In this document: positions 44,447 through 53,240 of the stretch, piece by piece
Layout: every line of letters begins with the position of its first letter
Position numbering within the stretch: the stretch's first letter is position 1
From: Pseudomonas oryzihabitans NBRC 102199
Lineage (GTDB): Bacteria > Pseudomonadota > Gammaproteobacteria > Pseudomonadales > Pseudomonadaceae
Assembly: GCF_000730625.1 (NCBI RefSeq)
Contig: NZ_BBIT01000005.1
Location: forward strand, 186,001-250,000
Direction of reading: 5' to 3'
DNA length: 64,000 bases
Made by a program: the position numbers and the translations under genes
Notes under the pieces: model-generated
Seen by the model: only the letters and a program-made list of their open reading frames with translations
Told to the model about the DNA's origin: nothing
Databases searched by the model: none

Positions 44447-45121
44447 ATGAGCATCAAGGATTGGCCGGCCCAGGAACGGCCGCGGGAGAAACTGCTGGAA
44501 CAAGGCGCCCAGGCCCTCACCGACGCCGAACTGCTGGCGATCTTCTTGCGCACCGGCGTAGCCGGCAAAAGCGCGGTGGACCTCGCCCGCCACTTGCTCG
44601 GGGAATTTGGCAGCCTGAGGGCCCTGCTGGAGGCCGATCTCGCCGCCTTCAGCGCTCACCTCGGCCACGGCCCGGCCAAGTTCAGCCAGTTGCAGGCGGT
44701 CCTGGAAATGGGCCGCCGCCACCTGGCCGAAGGCCTCAAGCGCGACTTGGCCCTCGAAAGCCCCCAGCAGGTCCGTGACTATCTAAAGGCCCGCCTGCGC
44801 CACGAACCCCACGAGATCTTCGGCTGCCTGTTCCTCGACACCCGCCACCGGGTGCTGGCCTTCGAAGCCCTGTTCCACGGCACCATCGACGGCGCCAGCG
44901 TCTACCCCCGCCAGGTGCTCAAGCGCGCCCTCGCCCACAACGCCGCTGCCGTCATCCTCACCCACAACCACCCTTCCGGCATCGCCGAACCCAGCCAGGC
45001 CGACCGCCTGCTCACCACCCGACTCAAGGACGCCCTGGCGCTGATCGATGTGCGGGTGCTGGATCATTTCATCGTGGGGGATGGGGAGCCCTTGTCGATG
45101 GCGGAATATGGTTGGCTTTAG
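44447..45121 (+). CDS. radC: RadC family JAB-domain protein
   Basis: The 224-residue protein has an N-terminal helix-hairpin-helix-like part (about residues 1-90, [20 protein letters not shown]). The C-terminal JAB/MPN domain carries the metalloprotease signature [17 protein letters not shown] (His-x-His...Ser-x2-Asp). Once linked to DNA repair, its actual role is not settled. The upstream gap to coaBC is short and holds AT-rich promoter-like sequence (GGTTAAGATAG). The downstream DNA turns abruptly AT-rich. Confidence 0.93.
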   Translation: MSIKDWPAQERPREKLLEQGAQALTDAELLAIFLRTGVAGKSAVDLARHLLGEFGSLRALLEADLAAFSAHLGHGPAKFSQLQAVLEMGRRHLAEGLKRDLALESPQQVRDYLKARLRHEPHEIFGCLFLDTRHRVLAFEALFHGTIDGASVYPRQVLKRALAHNAAAVILTHNHPSGIAEPSQADRLLTTRLKDALALIDVRVLDHFIVGDGEPLSMAEYGWL

Positions 45122-45142
45122 GCTTCTAAGACTATTTAGGAA

Positions 45143-45706
45143 CTACGTACTGCTATCTTGCGATGGCACTCCAGTGGGAACACCTTTCGAATAAGATTTC
45201 CAAGAGGAATTACGTTCGTGAGAACGCTTGATAGCTTCTTCCGTAAAAATAATAAATTTCGTCGGATCTAAGTTAGTCTCACCTATCAAATGATTTCTAA
45301 CCTTACTCAATACCTACCTAACATCAGGCGCACCGGGAGAATGTGAAAGCACTGCAGAGAGATCTTCTAGAATTTCATCGGGAAGCCACAAAAAAGCTTC
45401 GAAAGTCAATAGGTCAAGCTGCTTTTGGCTCTTCAGCCAGGAATACCATTCAGAAATTAGATCTGCGATCTTTGCCGCTCTATCTCTTATCTGGAGCTCT
45501 CTTTTTAACTCTTCGAATGATCTAGCTTGATCTCTAATTATCTCATCCTTGATTCGTTCCAAACTTTTAGCATACTCGTGATCTATACTTGCCTTTACCC
45601 GATTCTCCACCCAAGTCTTTCCTAAGAAACCTACAAGGAAAGTACCTAGTCCCGCCCCAAATATAGAGCATATGAACGACCAGAACTCTTCCATTGTAAT
45701 ATCCAA
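45143..45706 (-). pseudogene. AT-rich membrane/coiled-coil protein gene split by an amber codon
   Basis: The first part (45314-45706) encodes 130 residues: an acidic N-terminus, one hydrophobic segment (about 9-28, WSFICSIFGAGLGTFLVGFL), then a charged helical region (about 38-90). It stops at TAG 45316-45314 after SHSPGAPDVR. The same frame continues without a gap for 56 more codons (VLSKVRNHLIGETNLDPTKF, then IIFTEEAIKRSHERN) to a TAG at 45145-45143. A single CAG-to-TAG change would explain this. Composition is much more AT-rich than the flanks, so it is horizontally acquired. The family is unknown to me; similar one-span coiled-coil proteins occur in mobile and defence islands. Confidence 0.6.
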
Positions 45707-45730
45707 TCTGGCTAGGAATGTCTTATAAGA

Positions 45731-46399
45731 CTATACGAGTTTCTTAATCCTGCTCTCCAACAACCCCGGAAACCTCGTATACCAAGTCTGATTCAACGGC
45801 GAAGGATGCGGCAGAGGGTAAAGCGTTAGCGTCTTGCGGATGCCCTCTTCCGTTTCCAGGGTGACCTCAATGCTACTTTCGAAGCGCTCTTCGCTTTTCC
45901 AGAAAGCTTCCAGGCGGGCGCGTTCTTCCTTGGTTTGGCCGATGCCGAACCAGAGGAAGGCTTCACGGCCGAGGGTGATGAGCTGGGTGCCGTGCCAGTG
46001 CTCTATCAGCAGGCGGCGCATCAGGGGGTGAAAGGTCTTTTTCACCCGTTCCGACCAGGCTTTGTTGCCGAGCGGCTTGTAGGGCACGGTGTTGGCCCAG
46101 AAGAATTGCTGGCTCAGGCTGCGGGTGGCTTCGAAATCGGCCGGGGGCTGGCCGTACAGGTGGGTATAGAGGACCTTGCGGGCGATCTGGCCGCCGCTGC
46201 CGATGAAGGGTTCGCCGTACTTCACCTCGTCCCGCCCTGGATCGCGACCAAAGAAGCCTAGCGGCGCATCGGGATCGCCCAGACCAATGATGGGGTCCAG
46301 CGGGTCTTTGGCGAACTGTTCATAGACCGGAAGATCGACACCCGGAAGATCGGCAGCGAGCTGGCGAAAGGCTTCGCGCTCTGCGGAAGACAGCGGCAT
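45731..46399 (-). CDS. Uracil-DNA glycosylase family protein
   Basis: This 222-residue protein begins MPLSSAEREAFRQLAADLPG at ATG 46399; GGAG lies at good spacing. A start five codons upstream (METCC) is possible. It has GFFGRDPGRDEVKYGEPFIG, like the active-site and Fe-S-type UDG motif GEAPGxxEDxxGxPFVG, then FFWANTVPYKP and the C-terminal DNA-binding motif YPLPHPSPLN. The substitution of Arg-Asp in the first motif makes substrate specificity uncertain. It may act on uracil or other damaged bases. It is next to the AT-rich insert, but its composition is chromosome-like. Confidence 0.75.
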   Translation of the reverse strand: MPLSSAEREAFRQLAADLPGVDLPVYEQFAKDPLDPIIGLGDPDAPLGFFGRDPGRDEVKYGEPFIGSGGQIARKVLYTHLYGQPPADFEATRSLSQQFFWANTVPYKPLGNKAWSERVKKTFHPLMRRLLIEHWHGTQLITLGREAFLWFGIGQTKEERARLEAFWKSEERFESSIEVTLETEEGIRKTLTLYPLPHPSPLNQTWYTRFPGLLESRIKKLV

Positions 46400-46539
46400 G
46401 CAACAGGTCTCCATCAAGGAATTAATCCCTCTAGTAGAGCCCTGCCCCGCGGGTGACGTTCCGTAACGACTGGCGGAGCGGCAGCCCGGGAGCGATAGGG
46501 TAAACTGCCCGGCTCGAACGACCCTCAAGGTGAATCGCG

Positions 46540-46917
46540 TTGATCAATCTGCTACGCAACGGCCTCGGCCAGGTGATCGTCGGCCTGGATCTGGTGACCC
46601 GGCCACGCAAGCTCAAGCGCACTGAGCAGGCTCAGGCTGCCATCGAGGCGGAGCTGGCGAATCTGTCGCTCTACCAGTTCCAAGCCTGCCCCTTCTGCGT
46701 GAAGACGCGCCGGGCGCTGCATCGGCTGAACCTGCCGATCCGCCTCAAGGACATCAAGAAGGACCCGCAACTGCGCGCCGAGCTGGAACAGGGTGGTGGC
46801 CGGGTGAAGGTGCCTTGCCTGCGGATCGACGAAGGCAGCCAGAGCGTGTGGATGTACGAGTCGGACGACATCATCGCCTATCTGGAGCAGCGCTACGGCG
46901 AGCGGCAGCCGGCCTAG
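46540..46917 (+). CDS. Glutaredoxin-like / GST N-terminal domain protein
   Basis: The 125-residue protein begins at TTG 46540 behind AAGG (46527-46530); no ATG lies in frame before the domain. After a basic, amphipathic N-terminus comes the thioredoxin-fold domain from about residue 43: LYQFQACPFCVKTRRALHRL (CPFC active site). It continues with the cis-Pro loop VKVPCLRIDE and ends YESDDIIAYLEQRYG. It probably reduces disulfides or glutathione mixed disulfides in the cytosol. Similar short proteins are common in Pseudomonas. Confidence 0.82.
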   Translation: MINLLRNGLGQVIVGLDLVTRPRKLKRTEQAQAAIEAELANLSLYQFQACPFCVKTRRALHRLNLPIRLKDIKKDPQLRAELEQGGGRVKVPCLRIDEGSQSVWMYESDDIIAYLEQRYGERQPA

Positions 46918-46936
46918 GGTCTGCGTGTGATCGTTG

Positions 46937-47018
46937 GTGGACAAGGCTGCGCCGTTGTCCACGCTACGGGGCTGCCTCTGGCTGTTGGGCTGCGACGGTG
47001 GAGCTGTCTCAACCCAAC
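46937..47018. repeat. Two REP-like inverted repeats between convergent genes
   Basis: GTGGACAA (46937-46944) pairs with TTGTCCAC (46955-46962). Further on GTTGGG (46984-46989) pairs with CCCAAC (47013-47018). The second motif resembles the repeat family seen at 10289-10370. Nothing else is seen in the 110-base gap. Confidence 0.55.
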
Positions 47019-47027
47019 CTACGATCG

Positions 47028-47576
47028 TTAGAGATCACTTTCTTCGACCTTGCGGACCTTGCTGGCGTCCAGGGTATAGGACGCCTCGGCCAGGGCGTTG
47101 TCGACCGCCTCGATGTGCAGGGTGCCGATGACCCAGTAGGGCTCGTAGATGTCGGGAAGCGGCACGCCCTTGGGGTAGCGTACCAGCACGATCTGGTTGG
47201 GCGGGGGCGGCGGGACGTGGATGCAGGCGCCCGGATAGGGCACCAGGAAGAATTCGCGGAAATTGCCCTTGGCGTCGGTTTCCAGCGGCACCGGGAATCC
47301 CCCCAGCCGAACGTTCTGGCCATCCAGGGCGGCCACGGTGCGGGTGGAGTGCATCACCTCGGGCAGGCCACTGTCCTTCTGCTTGAGCCCGCCCGGTGAG
47401 CCGAAACCACCGGGGGCCTCGGGGCTGTTGTGGCTGATTGCGGGCATGGTTTCCAGGGCATGGCGATCCTCCGCGGTGAGCAGATCGAGCCAGTTGGTTT
47501 CCGGGGGTTCGCCCTTGGCGGCGTGGGTCAGCAGCGGCAGGCTAGCGAGCAGCAGGGCGATGAGCAGTCTGGGCAT
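47028..47576 (-). CDS. DUF3299-domain exported protein
   Basis: This 182-residue protein starts MPRLLIALLLASLPLLTHAA at ATG 47576, a clear signal peptide. The mature part has NWLDLLTAEDRHAL, VRLGGFPVPLE, FFLVPYPGACIHVPPPPPNQ and PYWVIGTLHIEAVDNALAEA. These are typical of DUF3299, a periplasmic protein of unknown function often near ABC transporter-like lipoprotein genes. Longer in-frame upstream sequence is not protein-like. No partner gene is adjacent here. Confidence 0.82.
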   Translation of the reverse strand: MPRLLIALLLASLPLLTHAAKGEPPETNWLDLLTAEDRHALETMPAISHNSPEAPGGFGSPGGLKQKDSGLPEVMHSTRTVAALDGQNVRLGGFPVPLETDAKGNFREFFLVPYPGACIHVPPPPPNQIVLVRYPKGVPLPDIYEPYWVIGTLHIEAVDNALAEASYTLDASKVRKVEESDL

Positions 47577-47665
47577 GGTCGGCAGGTCGGACGCAAAAGT
47601 CCGAGTGTGAGGCGCGCCAGGTCGGGGGTCCAGTCTCCAGGCCGCAAAGCAGAGCCTCGCCCATG

Positions 47666-47700
47666 AAAAAGCCCCTGGGTCGACGGGCGACACCAGGGGC
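47666..47700 (-). terminator. Intrinsic terminator of the GlsB-type gene
   Basis: On the minus strand GCCCCTGG (47700-47693) and CCAGGGGC (47678-47671) form a stem with a 14-base loop, followed by TTTTT (47670-47666), about 43 bases after the gene. Confidence 0.85.
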
Positions 47701-47743
47701 GAAAATGCTGTGCTACTTGGCTTCGCCGAGGCGAAGCAGCGTC

Positions 47744-47992
47744 TTAGCGACGCTTGGTCACCATGCCGTAGATGAACAGCACGATGATGGCGCCGACCAC
47801 GGCACCAATGAAACCTGCGCCTTCACCGGCACGGTAGATGCCCAGAGCCTGGCCCAGGTAGGTGGCGACCACGGAGCCGACGATGCCCAGGATGATGGTC
47901 ATGATCCAGCCCATGCTGTCGTCGCCCGGCTTCAGGAAGCGGGCAACCAGGCCGACGATGAGACCGATGATGATGGTTGCGATGATGCCCAT
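47744..47992 (-). CDS. GlsB/YeaQ/YmgE family stress membrane protein
   Basis: This 82-residue integral membrane protein has three hydrophobic, Gly-rich spans (about residues 2-20, 27-47 and 57-77). It carries the family pattern IGLIVGLVARFLKPGDDSMG, ILGIVGSVVATYLGQALG and GFIGAVVGAIIVLFIYGMVTKRR. Members are induced by general stress, but their function is unknown. ATG 47992 follows AGGGGA. Long in-frame sequence upstream is antisense noise. The gene is monocistronic, with terminators on both sides. Confidence 0.9.
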   Translation of the reverse strand: MGIIATIIIGLIVGLVARFLKPGDDSMGWIMTIILGIVGSVVATYLGQALGIYRAGEGAGFIGAVVGAIIVLFIYGMVTKRR

Positions 47993-48086
47993 GTGAAGAA
48001 TCCCCTGTTTGAGTGCTGGTAAGACAACGCCGGTCAGCAGGCGTCGTTGTAGTCTCCGACCACCGGTGATCCGTCGAGGTTCAGGG

Positions 48087-48114
48087 GAAAACGGCTTCCG
48101 TGTGCGGAAGCCGT
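48087..48114 (-). terminator. Intrinsic terminator of purEK
   Basis: Perfect arms ACGGCTTCCG and CGGAAGCCGT (48091-48100/48105-48114) have a TGTG loop. On the minus strand TTTTCCCC follows, just after the purK stop. Confidence 0.85.
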
Positions 48115-48120
48115 CTGGCA

Positions 48121-49203
48121 TCAATCCTGGATCAGGGCTTCCAGGGCGGCGATGCGGGTCTGCAGGGTCGCGGCGTCGGTGCTGCGCAGGGTGGCGTGAC
48201 CGACCTTGCGCCCGGCCTTGAAGGCCTTGCCGTAGTGGTGCAGGTGGCAGTCTTCCAGGGCGGTGACAGCGGCTACCGGCGGTACCGAGCCGATGAAGTT
48301 GACCATGGCGCTCTCGCCGACCTTGGCGGTGGAGCCCAGCGGCAGGCCGGCCACGGCGCGCAGGTGGTTCTCGAACTGGCTGCACTCGGCGCCTTCGATG
48401 GTCCAGTGCCCGGAGTTGTGCACGCGCGGGGCGATCTCGTTGGCTTTTAGCCCACCCTCGACCTCGAAGAATTCGAAGGCCAGCACGCCGACGTAGTCGA
48501 GCTGTTCCAGCACGCGGCGGGCATAGTCTTCGGCCAGCGCCTGCAGCGGATGGTCGGAACTGGCCACCGACAGGCGCAGGATGCCGCTCTCGTGGGTGTT
48601 GTGCACCAGCGGGTAGCAGGCCACCTCGCCATCACGACCGCGCACCGTGACCAGGGAGACCTCGCCGGTGAAGGGCACGAAGCCTTCCAGCAGCAGGGGC
48701 ACGCTGCCCAGTTCGGCGAAGGCGTCGGTGACGTCTTCCGGCTGGCGCAGGACCTTCTGGCCCTTGCCGTCGTAACCCAGGGTGCGGGTCTTGAGCACCG
48801 CCGGCAGGCCGATACGGGCCACGGCAGCGTCCAGGTCGGCCTGGGAGAGGACGTCGGCGAAGGCCGGGGTGGGGATCCCCAGATCGCGGAACATGGACTT
48901 CTCGAACAGGCGGTCACGGGCGATGCGCAGGGCTTCGGCGGACGGATAGACCGGCACGAATTGCGAGAGAAAGGCCACGGTCTCGGCCGGGACGCTCTCG
49001 AATTCGAAGGTCACCAGATCGACCTCGTCGGCCAGCTGGCGCAGGTGATCTTGGTCGCCGTAGTCGGCGCGCAGGTGTTCGCCCAGGGCGGCGGCGCAGG
49101 CGTCAGGCGCCGGATCGAGAAAGGCGAAGTTCATGCCCAGCGGCGTGCCGGCCAGGGCGAGCATGCGGCCCAGCTGGCCGCCACCGATGACGCCGATCTT
49201 CAT
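48121..49203 (-). CDS. purK: 5-(carboxyamino)imidazole ribonucleotide synthase
   Basis: This 360-residue ATP-grasp enzyme makes N5-CAIR from AIR and bicarbonate. It starts [19 protein letters not shown]. It has ATP-grasp parts [16 protein letters not shown] and [26 protein letters not shown] 49203 overlaps the purE TGA by four bases. An in-frame extension into purE is not real. PurE then converts N5-CAIR to CAIR. Confidence 0.96.
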   Translation of the reverse strand: MKIGVIGGGQLGRMLALAGTPLGMNFAFLDPAPDACAAALGEHLRADYGDQDHLRQLADEVDLVTFEFESVPAETVAFLSQFVPVYPSAEALRIARDRLFEKSMFRDLGIPTPAFADVLSQADLDAAVARIGLPAVLKTRTLGYDGKGQKVLRQPEDVTDAFAELGSVPLLLEGFVPFTGEVSLVTVRGRDGEVACYPLVHNTHESGILRLSVASSDHPLQALAEDYARRVLEQLDYVGVLAFEFFEVEGGLKANEIAPRVHNSGHWTIEGAECSQFENHLRAVAGLPLGSTAKVGESAMVNFIGSVPPVAAVTALEDCHLHHYGKAFKAGRKVGHATLRSTDAATLQTRIAALEALIQD

Positions 49204-49694
49204 GCCTGCTCCCTCGGATCGGGGTTGTCCAGCACGGTGCGGGTCTGCTCTTCGCGGAAGGCGTTGAGCCGCTCGTGGTATTCGGGGTACTTGCCGCCGA
49301 GAATGCTGGCGGACAGCAGGGCCGCGTTGATGGCGCCGGCCTTGCCGATGGCCAGGGTGGCGACCGGTACACCGGCCGGCATCTGCACGATGGACAGCAG
49401 GGAGTCGACGCCCGAGAGCATGGACGACTGCACCGGCACGCCGAGCACCGGCAGGTGGGTCTTGGCAGCGCACATCCCCGGCAGGTGGGCAGCGCCACCG
49501 GCACCGGCGATGATCACCTCGATACCGCGCCCGGCGGCCTCTTCGGCGTACTGGAACAGCAGATCGGGGGTGCGGTGGGCGGAGACCACCTTCACTTCGT
49601 GGGGAATGCCCAGCTTGTCCAGCATGTCGGCGGTGTGGCTCAGGGTGGACCAGTCGGACTTGGAGCCCATGATCACGCCTACGAGTGCGCTCAT
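49200..49694 (-). CDS. purE: N5-CAIR mutase
   Basis: The 164-residue class I PurE begins [20 protein letters not shown]. It has [18 protein letters not shown] (His near residue 41), [18 protein letters not shown] and the C-terminal [12 protein letters not shown]. It catalyses N5-CAIR to CAIR in purine synthesis. It is the first gene of purEK. A -10-like TATACT and a leader hairpin lie upstream. Confidence 0.96.
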   Translation of the reverse strand: MSALVGVIMGSKSDWSTLSHTADMLDKLGIPHEVKVVSAHRTPDLLFQYAEEAAGRGIEVIIAGAGGAAHLPGMCAAKTHLPVLGVPVQSSMLSGVDSLLSIVQMPAGVPVATLAIGKAGAINAALLSASILGGKYPEYHERLNAFREEQTRTVLDNPDPREQA

Positions 49695-49715
49695 CGTCGT
49701 GCCTCTGAAATGAAG

Positions 49716-49760
49716 AAGCCACGCGGTGGACGTGGCTTGGGAAATGAGCGGCCTAGTATA
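49716..49760 (-). promoter_or_regulatory. purE promoter and leader hairpin
   Basis: On the minus strand a -10-like TATACT (49760-49755) is followed by a hairpin, AAGCCACG (49738-49731) with CGTGGCTT (49723-49716), then CTTCATTTC before the gene. The hairpin could act as a weak attenuator or protect the 5' end. No purine riboswitch-like structure is evident. Confidence 0.4.
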
Positions 49761-49920
49761 GACGAAAGCGGGGCGGAGCGTGCCCCTGCGCCGGGTATCG
49801 CCTGTCGGTTGGAAGACAGGATGTGGCGCTCATGGGATGGGTGGTGGTGTGGGGCGAGAGGTGCGGGCTAGATACCTGGACGCTTGAGGTGGGATCGCTC
49901 CGAAGAGCGCCCTCACCCAG

Positions 49921-50062
49921 CCCTCTCCCGCAGGCGGGAGAGGGGGCGGATTGGCGCGGCGTGAGGGGTGGTTTTTATCGCGGCCATGGGCCGCTCCTAC
50001 AGTCGTATCTGAACCTGTAAGAGCGGCCACGTCGGCGGACCGCCATGGCCGCGATAAGGCCT
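49921..50062. repeat. Block of palindromic repeats between purE and lhpC
   Basis: CCCTCTCCCG/CGGGAGAGGG (49921-49944) is a compact palindrome. A larger inverted pair follows: TTATCGCGGCCATGG (about 49975-49989) with its complement at about 50046-50060, plus TGTA(A/G)GAGCGGC arms inside. These resemble REP/BIME elements common in Pseudomonas intergenic DNA. The 372-base gap 49695-50066 holds these and the purE leader, and no gene. Confidence 0.65.
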
Positions 50063-50066
50063 TGCC

Positions 50067-50987
50067 TCAGATCCCCACGTCAGGCAACTGCGGCCGGGTT
50101 TCCAGGGCCTTGGCCATCAGGCGTTCGACGAAGGCGCGGTCCGCGTCGGGCAGGGCCAGGCGCGGCGGACGGGTCAGGGCGCTGCCGCGGCCGGCGAGTT
50201 CTTCGCAGAGCTTGATGCACTGCACCAGGTCCGGGCGGGCATCGAGGTGCAGCAGCGGCATGAACCATTCGTAAAGCGGCATGGCCTCGGCGAAGCGACC
50301 GGCCTTGGCCAGGCGGAAGATGGTTTCGCCTTCGGTAGGGAAGATGTTGGACATGCCCGACACCCAGCCTTCGGCGCCCACGGCGATGCTTTCCAGCACC
50401 ACGTCGTCCAGACCGGCGAAGAGCACGAAGCGGTCGCCCACCTCGTTGCGCACGTCGATGAAGCGACGGGTGTCGCCGGAGGAGTCCTTGAAGCAGACGA
50501 TGTTGTCGACGTCGGCCAGGGAGATGAGGATGTCCGGGGTGACATCGTTCTTATAGATCGGCGGGTTGTTGTAGACCATCAGCGGCAGGTCGAGGGCGCT
50601 GGCCACGCTGCGGAAGTGGGCGGCGGTCTCGTGGGGCTTGGCCGAGTAGACCAGGGCCGGCATGAGCATGATACCGTCGGCGCCGGCGCGACCCACCGCC
50701 TGGGCGGTGCGGGTGGCATTGAGGCTGGTGAATTCGGCCACGCCGCAGATCACCGGTACGCGACCACCGGCGGCGTCCTTGGCGACCTCCACCAGGGCGA
50801 TCTTTTCTTCCAGGGTCAGGGAGGTGTTCTCGCCCACGGTGCCGCACATCACTAGGCCGGAGACGCCATCGCGCACCAGGTTGCTGATCACGCCATGGGT
50901 CTTCTCCAGGTTGACCGAGAAGTCGTCGTTGAATTGGGTGGTGACGGCGGGAAAGACGCCGCTCCAGTTGACGCGGGGAGTGCTCAT
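50067..50987 (-). CDS. lhpC: Pyrroline-4-hydroxy-2-carboxylate deaminase (DHDPS family)
   Basis: The 306-residue protein of the DapA/N-acetylneuraminate lyase superfamily starts MSTPRVNWSGVFPAVTTQFN at ATG 50987. The Schiff-base lysine is in NIVCFKDSSGDTRR (about residue 168) and the partner Tyr in DLPLMVYNNPPIY (about 140). GTVGENTSLTLEEK is family-typical. In hydroxyproline catabolism LhpC converts the pyrroline to alpha-ketoglutarate semialdehyde. It is the last gene of the overlapping lhp operon. DapA itself is less likely from context. Confidence 0.88.
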   Translation of the reverse strand: MSTPRVNWSGVFPAVTTQFNDDFSVNLEKTHGVISNLVRDGVSGLVMCGTVGENTSLTLEEKIALVEVAKDAAGGRVPVICGVAEFTSLNATRTAQAVGRAGADGIMLMPALVYSAKPHETAAHFRSVASALDLPLMVYNNPPIYKNDVTPDILISLADVDNIVCFKDSSGDTRRFIDVRNEVGDRFVLFAGLDDVVLESIAVGAEGWVSGMSNIFPTEGETIFRLAKAGRFAEAMPLYEWFMPLLHLDARPDLVQCIKLCEELAGRGSALTRPPRLALPDADRAFVERLMAKALETRPQLPDVGI

Positions 50988-51775
50988 GCGGGGGTTTCCT
51001 CCAGACGGGAACGGGGCTTGAGAGAGTCGCGGTATTGCCGGGGCGACAGGCCGGTGAGACGGCGGAACTGACGGCTGAAGGCGCTGTGGTCGGTATAGCC
51101 ACAGGCCAGGGCCACCTCGGTGGCGGGCAGGTCGCGGGCCAGCAGGCGCGAGGCGGCGTCGAGCCGGGCCTTGTGCAGCAACTGCTGGGGCGTGAGGCGC
51201 AGGATGCGCTTGCACTGGCGCTCGAGCTGGGAGACCGACAGGCCGACTCTCTGACTCAGTTCGCCCACCGAGAGCGGCTGGGCATAGTGCTCGCGAAGAT
51301 AGCGATCCACCTCGGCCACCTTGGCGTGGGCCGGATGATCGGCGGCCGGGGCCTGCAGATCGTGGGAGATGCCGGCCATGCCCATCAGCCGCCCCTGGGC
51401 ATCGTGCAGCGGCAGCTTGCGGGTCAGGCACCAGCCCGGGGTACGACCGGCATAGAGGTGTAATTCCAGTTGATCGTCCAGCGCCAGGCCTTCGCGCAGC
51501 ACGCGGCGATCCTGTTCGGCATAGGCACCGCCCAGGGGTGCGGGAAAGACTTCCTCGGCGGTCCGGCCGAGCAACTCGCTGACGTCCTCGAAGCCGCAGC
51601 GCTGGGCCAGGGTCAGGTTGACCAGCACATAGCGCGCCTCCAGATCCTTGACGAAGAACACCACGCCGGGGATGGCGTCGAGCAGCGGCGCCACCAGGCT
51701 CAGGCTGGCGAGCAGCGCGGGCAGGTCGGCGGGCCGGGCGCGGTTCAGAGCGTCCAGGTGGGCGACGGCGTTCAT
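50984..51775 (-). CDS. lhpR: PAS-containing AraC regulator of hydroxyproline genes (LhpR-like)
   Basis: The 263-residue protein starts at ATG 51775, overlapping the lhpE TGA. A PAS domain covers about residues 25-135 (LLDAIPGVVFFVKDLEARYV, RTAEEVFPAPLGGAYAEQDR). The AraC HTH covers about 155-250 (LSVGELSQRVGLSVSQLERQ, VALACGYTDHSAFSRQFRRL). Direct location inside the operon, with four-base overlaps on both sides, makes it the likely sensor of hydroxyproline or a pathway intermediate, controlling its own transcript. Confidence 0.85.
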   Translation of the reverse strand: MNAVAHLDALNRARPADLPALLASLSLVAPLLDAIPGVVFFVKDLEARYVLVNLTLAQRCGFEDVSELLGRTAEEVFPAPLGGAYAEQDRRVLREGLALDDQLELHLYAGRTPGWCLTRKLPLHDAQGRLMGMAGISHDLQAPAADHPAHAKVAEVDRYLREHYAQPLSVGELSQRVGLSVSQLERQCKRILRLTPQQLLHKARLDAASRLLARDLPATEVALACGYTDHSAFSRQFRRLTGLSPRQYRDSLKPRSRLEETPA

Positions 51776-53007
51776 CTCTCGTCCTCGGTCAGGGCCAACA
51801 GGCTGTCGATACGGGTGGGTTGCAGGGGAAAGCGCGGCGCCGGGGGCGTCCAGCCCAGCAAGACGCGGGTGGCCTGGCCGCAGATGCGGCCCTGGCAGGC
51901 GCCCATGCCGCAGCGGCTGCGCAGCTTGGCCTGGGTCCAGTCGGCATGGCCGACCAGGGCGCCGAGGGCGACGTCTTCGCAGCGGCAGACCAGGGTATCC
52001 GGCTGGGCCAGCCGGGCAATGGCCGGATTCAGGGCGAAGGTGCGAGCCAGTTGGGCGGCGAAGCGGCGCCAGGCCCGGGCTTCGGCCTGCACACTGGCAA
52101 TGGCGTCGAGCCGGCTGCTGGCGACCAGACCAGCGATACGGCCGGTGGCCTGGGCCAATTCGTTGCCGCCAATACCGGTACATTCGCCGGCGGCCAGGAT
52201 GTGCGGCTGGCTGGTGCGCTGGTGGCCATCTACCGCCACCGCGCCATCCAGGGTCGCGCAGCCAAGGCTCAGGGCCAGTTCGACATTGGGCACCAGGCCA
52301 TAGCCGCAGGCCAGGCGGTCGCAGGCGATCTCCCAGCGACGCTCGCCCTGGCGCAGGCGCACGGCTTCGAGACGGTCGGTACCGAGCGCCGCCTCGACCC
52401 AGGTGCCGGGGCTATAGCGAGGAGTAGCCAGCGTCAGCGCCTGGCGCAGCTTGTTCCGCCAACGCCAGAGCTGCAGACCGAACTCGAGTACCGCGCGGCG
52501 CTCGGCCTGTTCGGCGACCAGAGTGACCCGGGCACCCGCCTGGCGCGCGGTGGCGGCACTGGCCAGCAGCAGCGGACCGGTACCGGCGACCACCAGGCGC
52601 TCGTCGGCCACCTCCACGCCACCCTTGATCAGCGCCTGCAGACCACCCGCGCCGGTCACTCCGGGCAGGGTCCAGCCAGGGAACGGCAACAGCAGTTCGC
52701 GGGCACCGGTGCAGAGGATCAGGGTGTGGAAATCCAGGGTACGGCTGCCGTGGGCGTCTTCCAGCAGCAGCTGGTGTGAGCCAAGGACCGCGGCGACGCG
52801 GGTCTGGGTAAGCAGGGTGACGTCTGCCGGCAATTGACCGACTTCGGCGGCGACCTGGCCCGCACGAGCGCGCCAGATCTGACCACCGGGCAAGGGATTG
52901 TCGTCCAGCAGCACCAGGTTCAGGCCCCGACCACTGGCGGCGCGGGCGGCGGCGAGACCGGCCGGGCCGCCGCCGATGATGAGCAGATCGCAGCGCGTGG
53001 CGTTCAT
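51772..53007 (-). CDS. lhpE: D-hydroxyproline dehydrogenase, FAD/NAD(P)-binding subunit
   Basis: This 411-residue flavoprotein starts MNATRCDLLIIGGGPAGLAA. It has a second dinucleotide-binding motif, DERLVVAGTGPLLLASAATA (about residue 140), and a C-terminal Cys-rich region DTLVCRCEDVALGAL with CGMGACQGRICG that probably holds a 2Fe-2S or related cluster. It resembles the alpha subunit of hydrogen-cyanide-synthase-like and heteromeric D-amino-acid dehydrogenases. With LhpF and LhpB it should form the membrane-associated dehydrogenase of cis-4-hydroxy-D-proline. It overlaps both neighbours by four bases. Confidence 0.87.
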   Translation of the reverse strand: MNATRCDLLIIGGGPAGLAAARAASGRGLNLVLLDDNPLPGGQIWRARAGQVAAEVGQLPADVTLLTQTRVAAVLGSHQLLLEDAHGSRTLDFHTLILCTGARELLLPFPGWTLPGVTGAGGLQALIKGGVEVADERLVVAGTGPLLLASAATARQAGARVTLVAEQAERRAVLEFGLQLWRWRNKLRQALTLATPRYSPGTWVEAALGTDRLEAVRLRQGERRWEIACDRLACGYGLVPNVELALSLGCATLDGAVAVDGHQRTSQPHILAAGECTGIGGNELAQATGRIAGLVASSRLDAIASVQAEARAWRRFAAQLARTFALNPAIARLAQPDTLVCRCEDVALGALVGHADWTQAKLRSRCGMGACQGRICGQATRVLLGWTPPAPRFPLQPTRIDSLLALTEDER

Positions 53008-53240
53008 GACAGGCGCTCCACCTGCATGCCGTCCTGGCACGGCGTCTGGCAGGCCAGGCGGCGCACGCCGTCGACCTGTACCCGGCATTCCTGGCAGATG
53101 CCCATGCCGCAGAAAGGGGCCCGGGCTTCTCCGCCTACCGAACGGCGCGCGGCGGGATTGCCGCTCTTGGCCAGGGCCGCGGTAAGCAGGCTGCCGGGAC
53201 GCATCTCCAGGCGCTCGCCATCGATGAACAGGGTCAGCAT
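53004..53240 (-). CDS. lhpF: D-hydroxyproline dehydrogenase, 2Fe-2S subunit
   Basis: The 78-residue ferredoxin-like subunit starts [19 protein letters not shown]. It has the cluster CGMGICQECRVQVDG plus RLACQTPC. This small (2Fe-2S)-binding family is related to HcnA. It sits between the two flavin subunit genes: its stop overlaps lhpE and its start overlaps the end of lhpB. It would carry electrons between the flavins. Confidence 0.9.
   Translation of the reverse strand: MLTLFIDGERLEMRPGSLLTAALAKSGNPAARRSVGGEARAPFCGMGICQECRVQVDGVRRLACQTPCQDGMQVERLS

Noticed and set aside
47744-48385. 213-codon version of the GlsB-type gene
   Set aside because: Only the last 82 codons look like the family. 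The upstream part crosses a terminator and purK in the antisense frame.
48121-49722. purK extended through purE
   Set aside because: The extra 170 codons overlap purE in another frame. [10 protein letters not shown] at 49203 is the normal PurK start.
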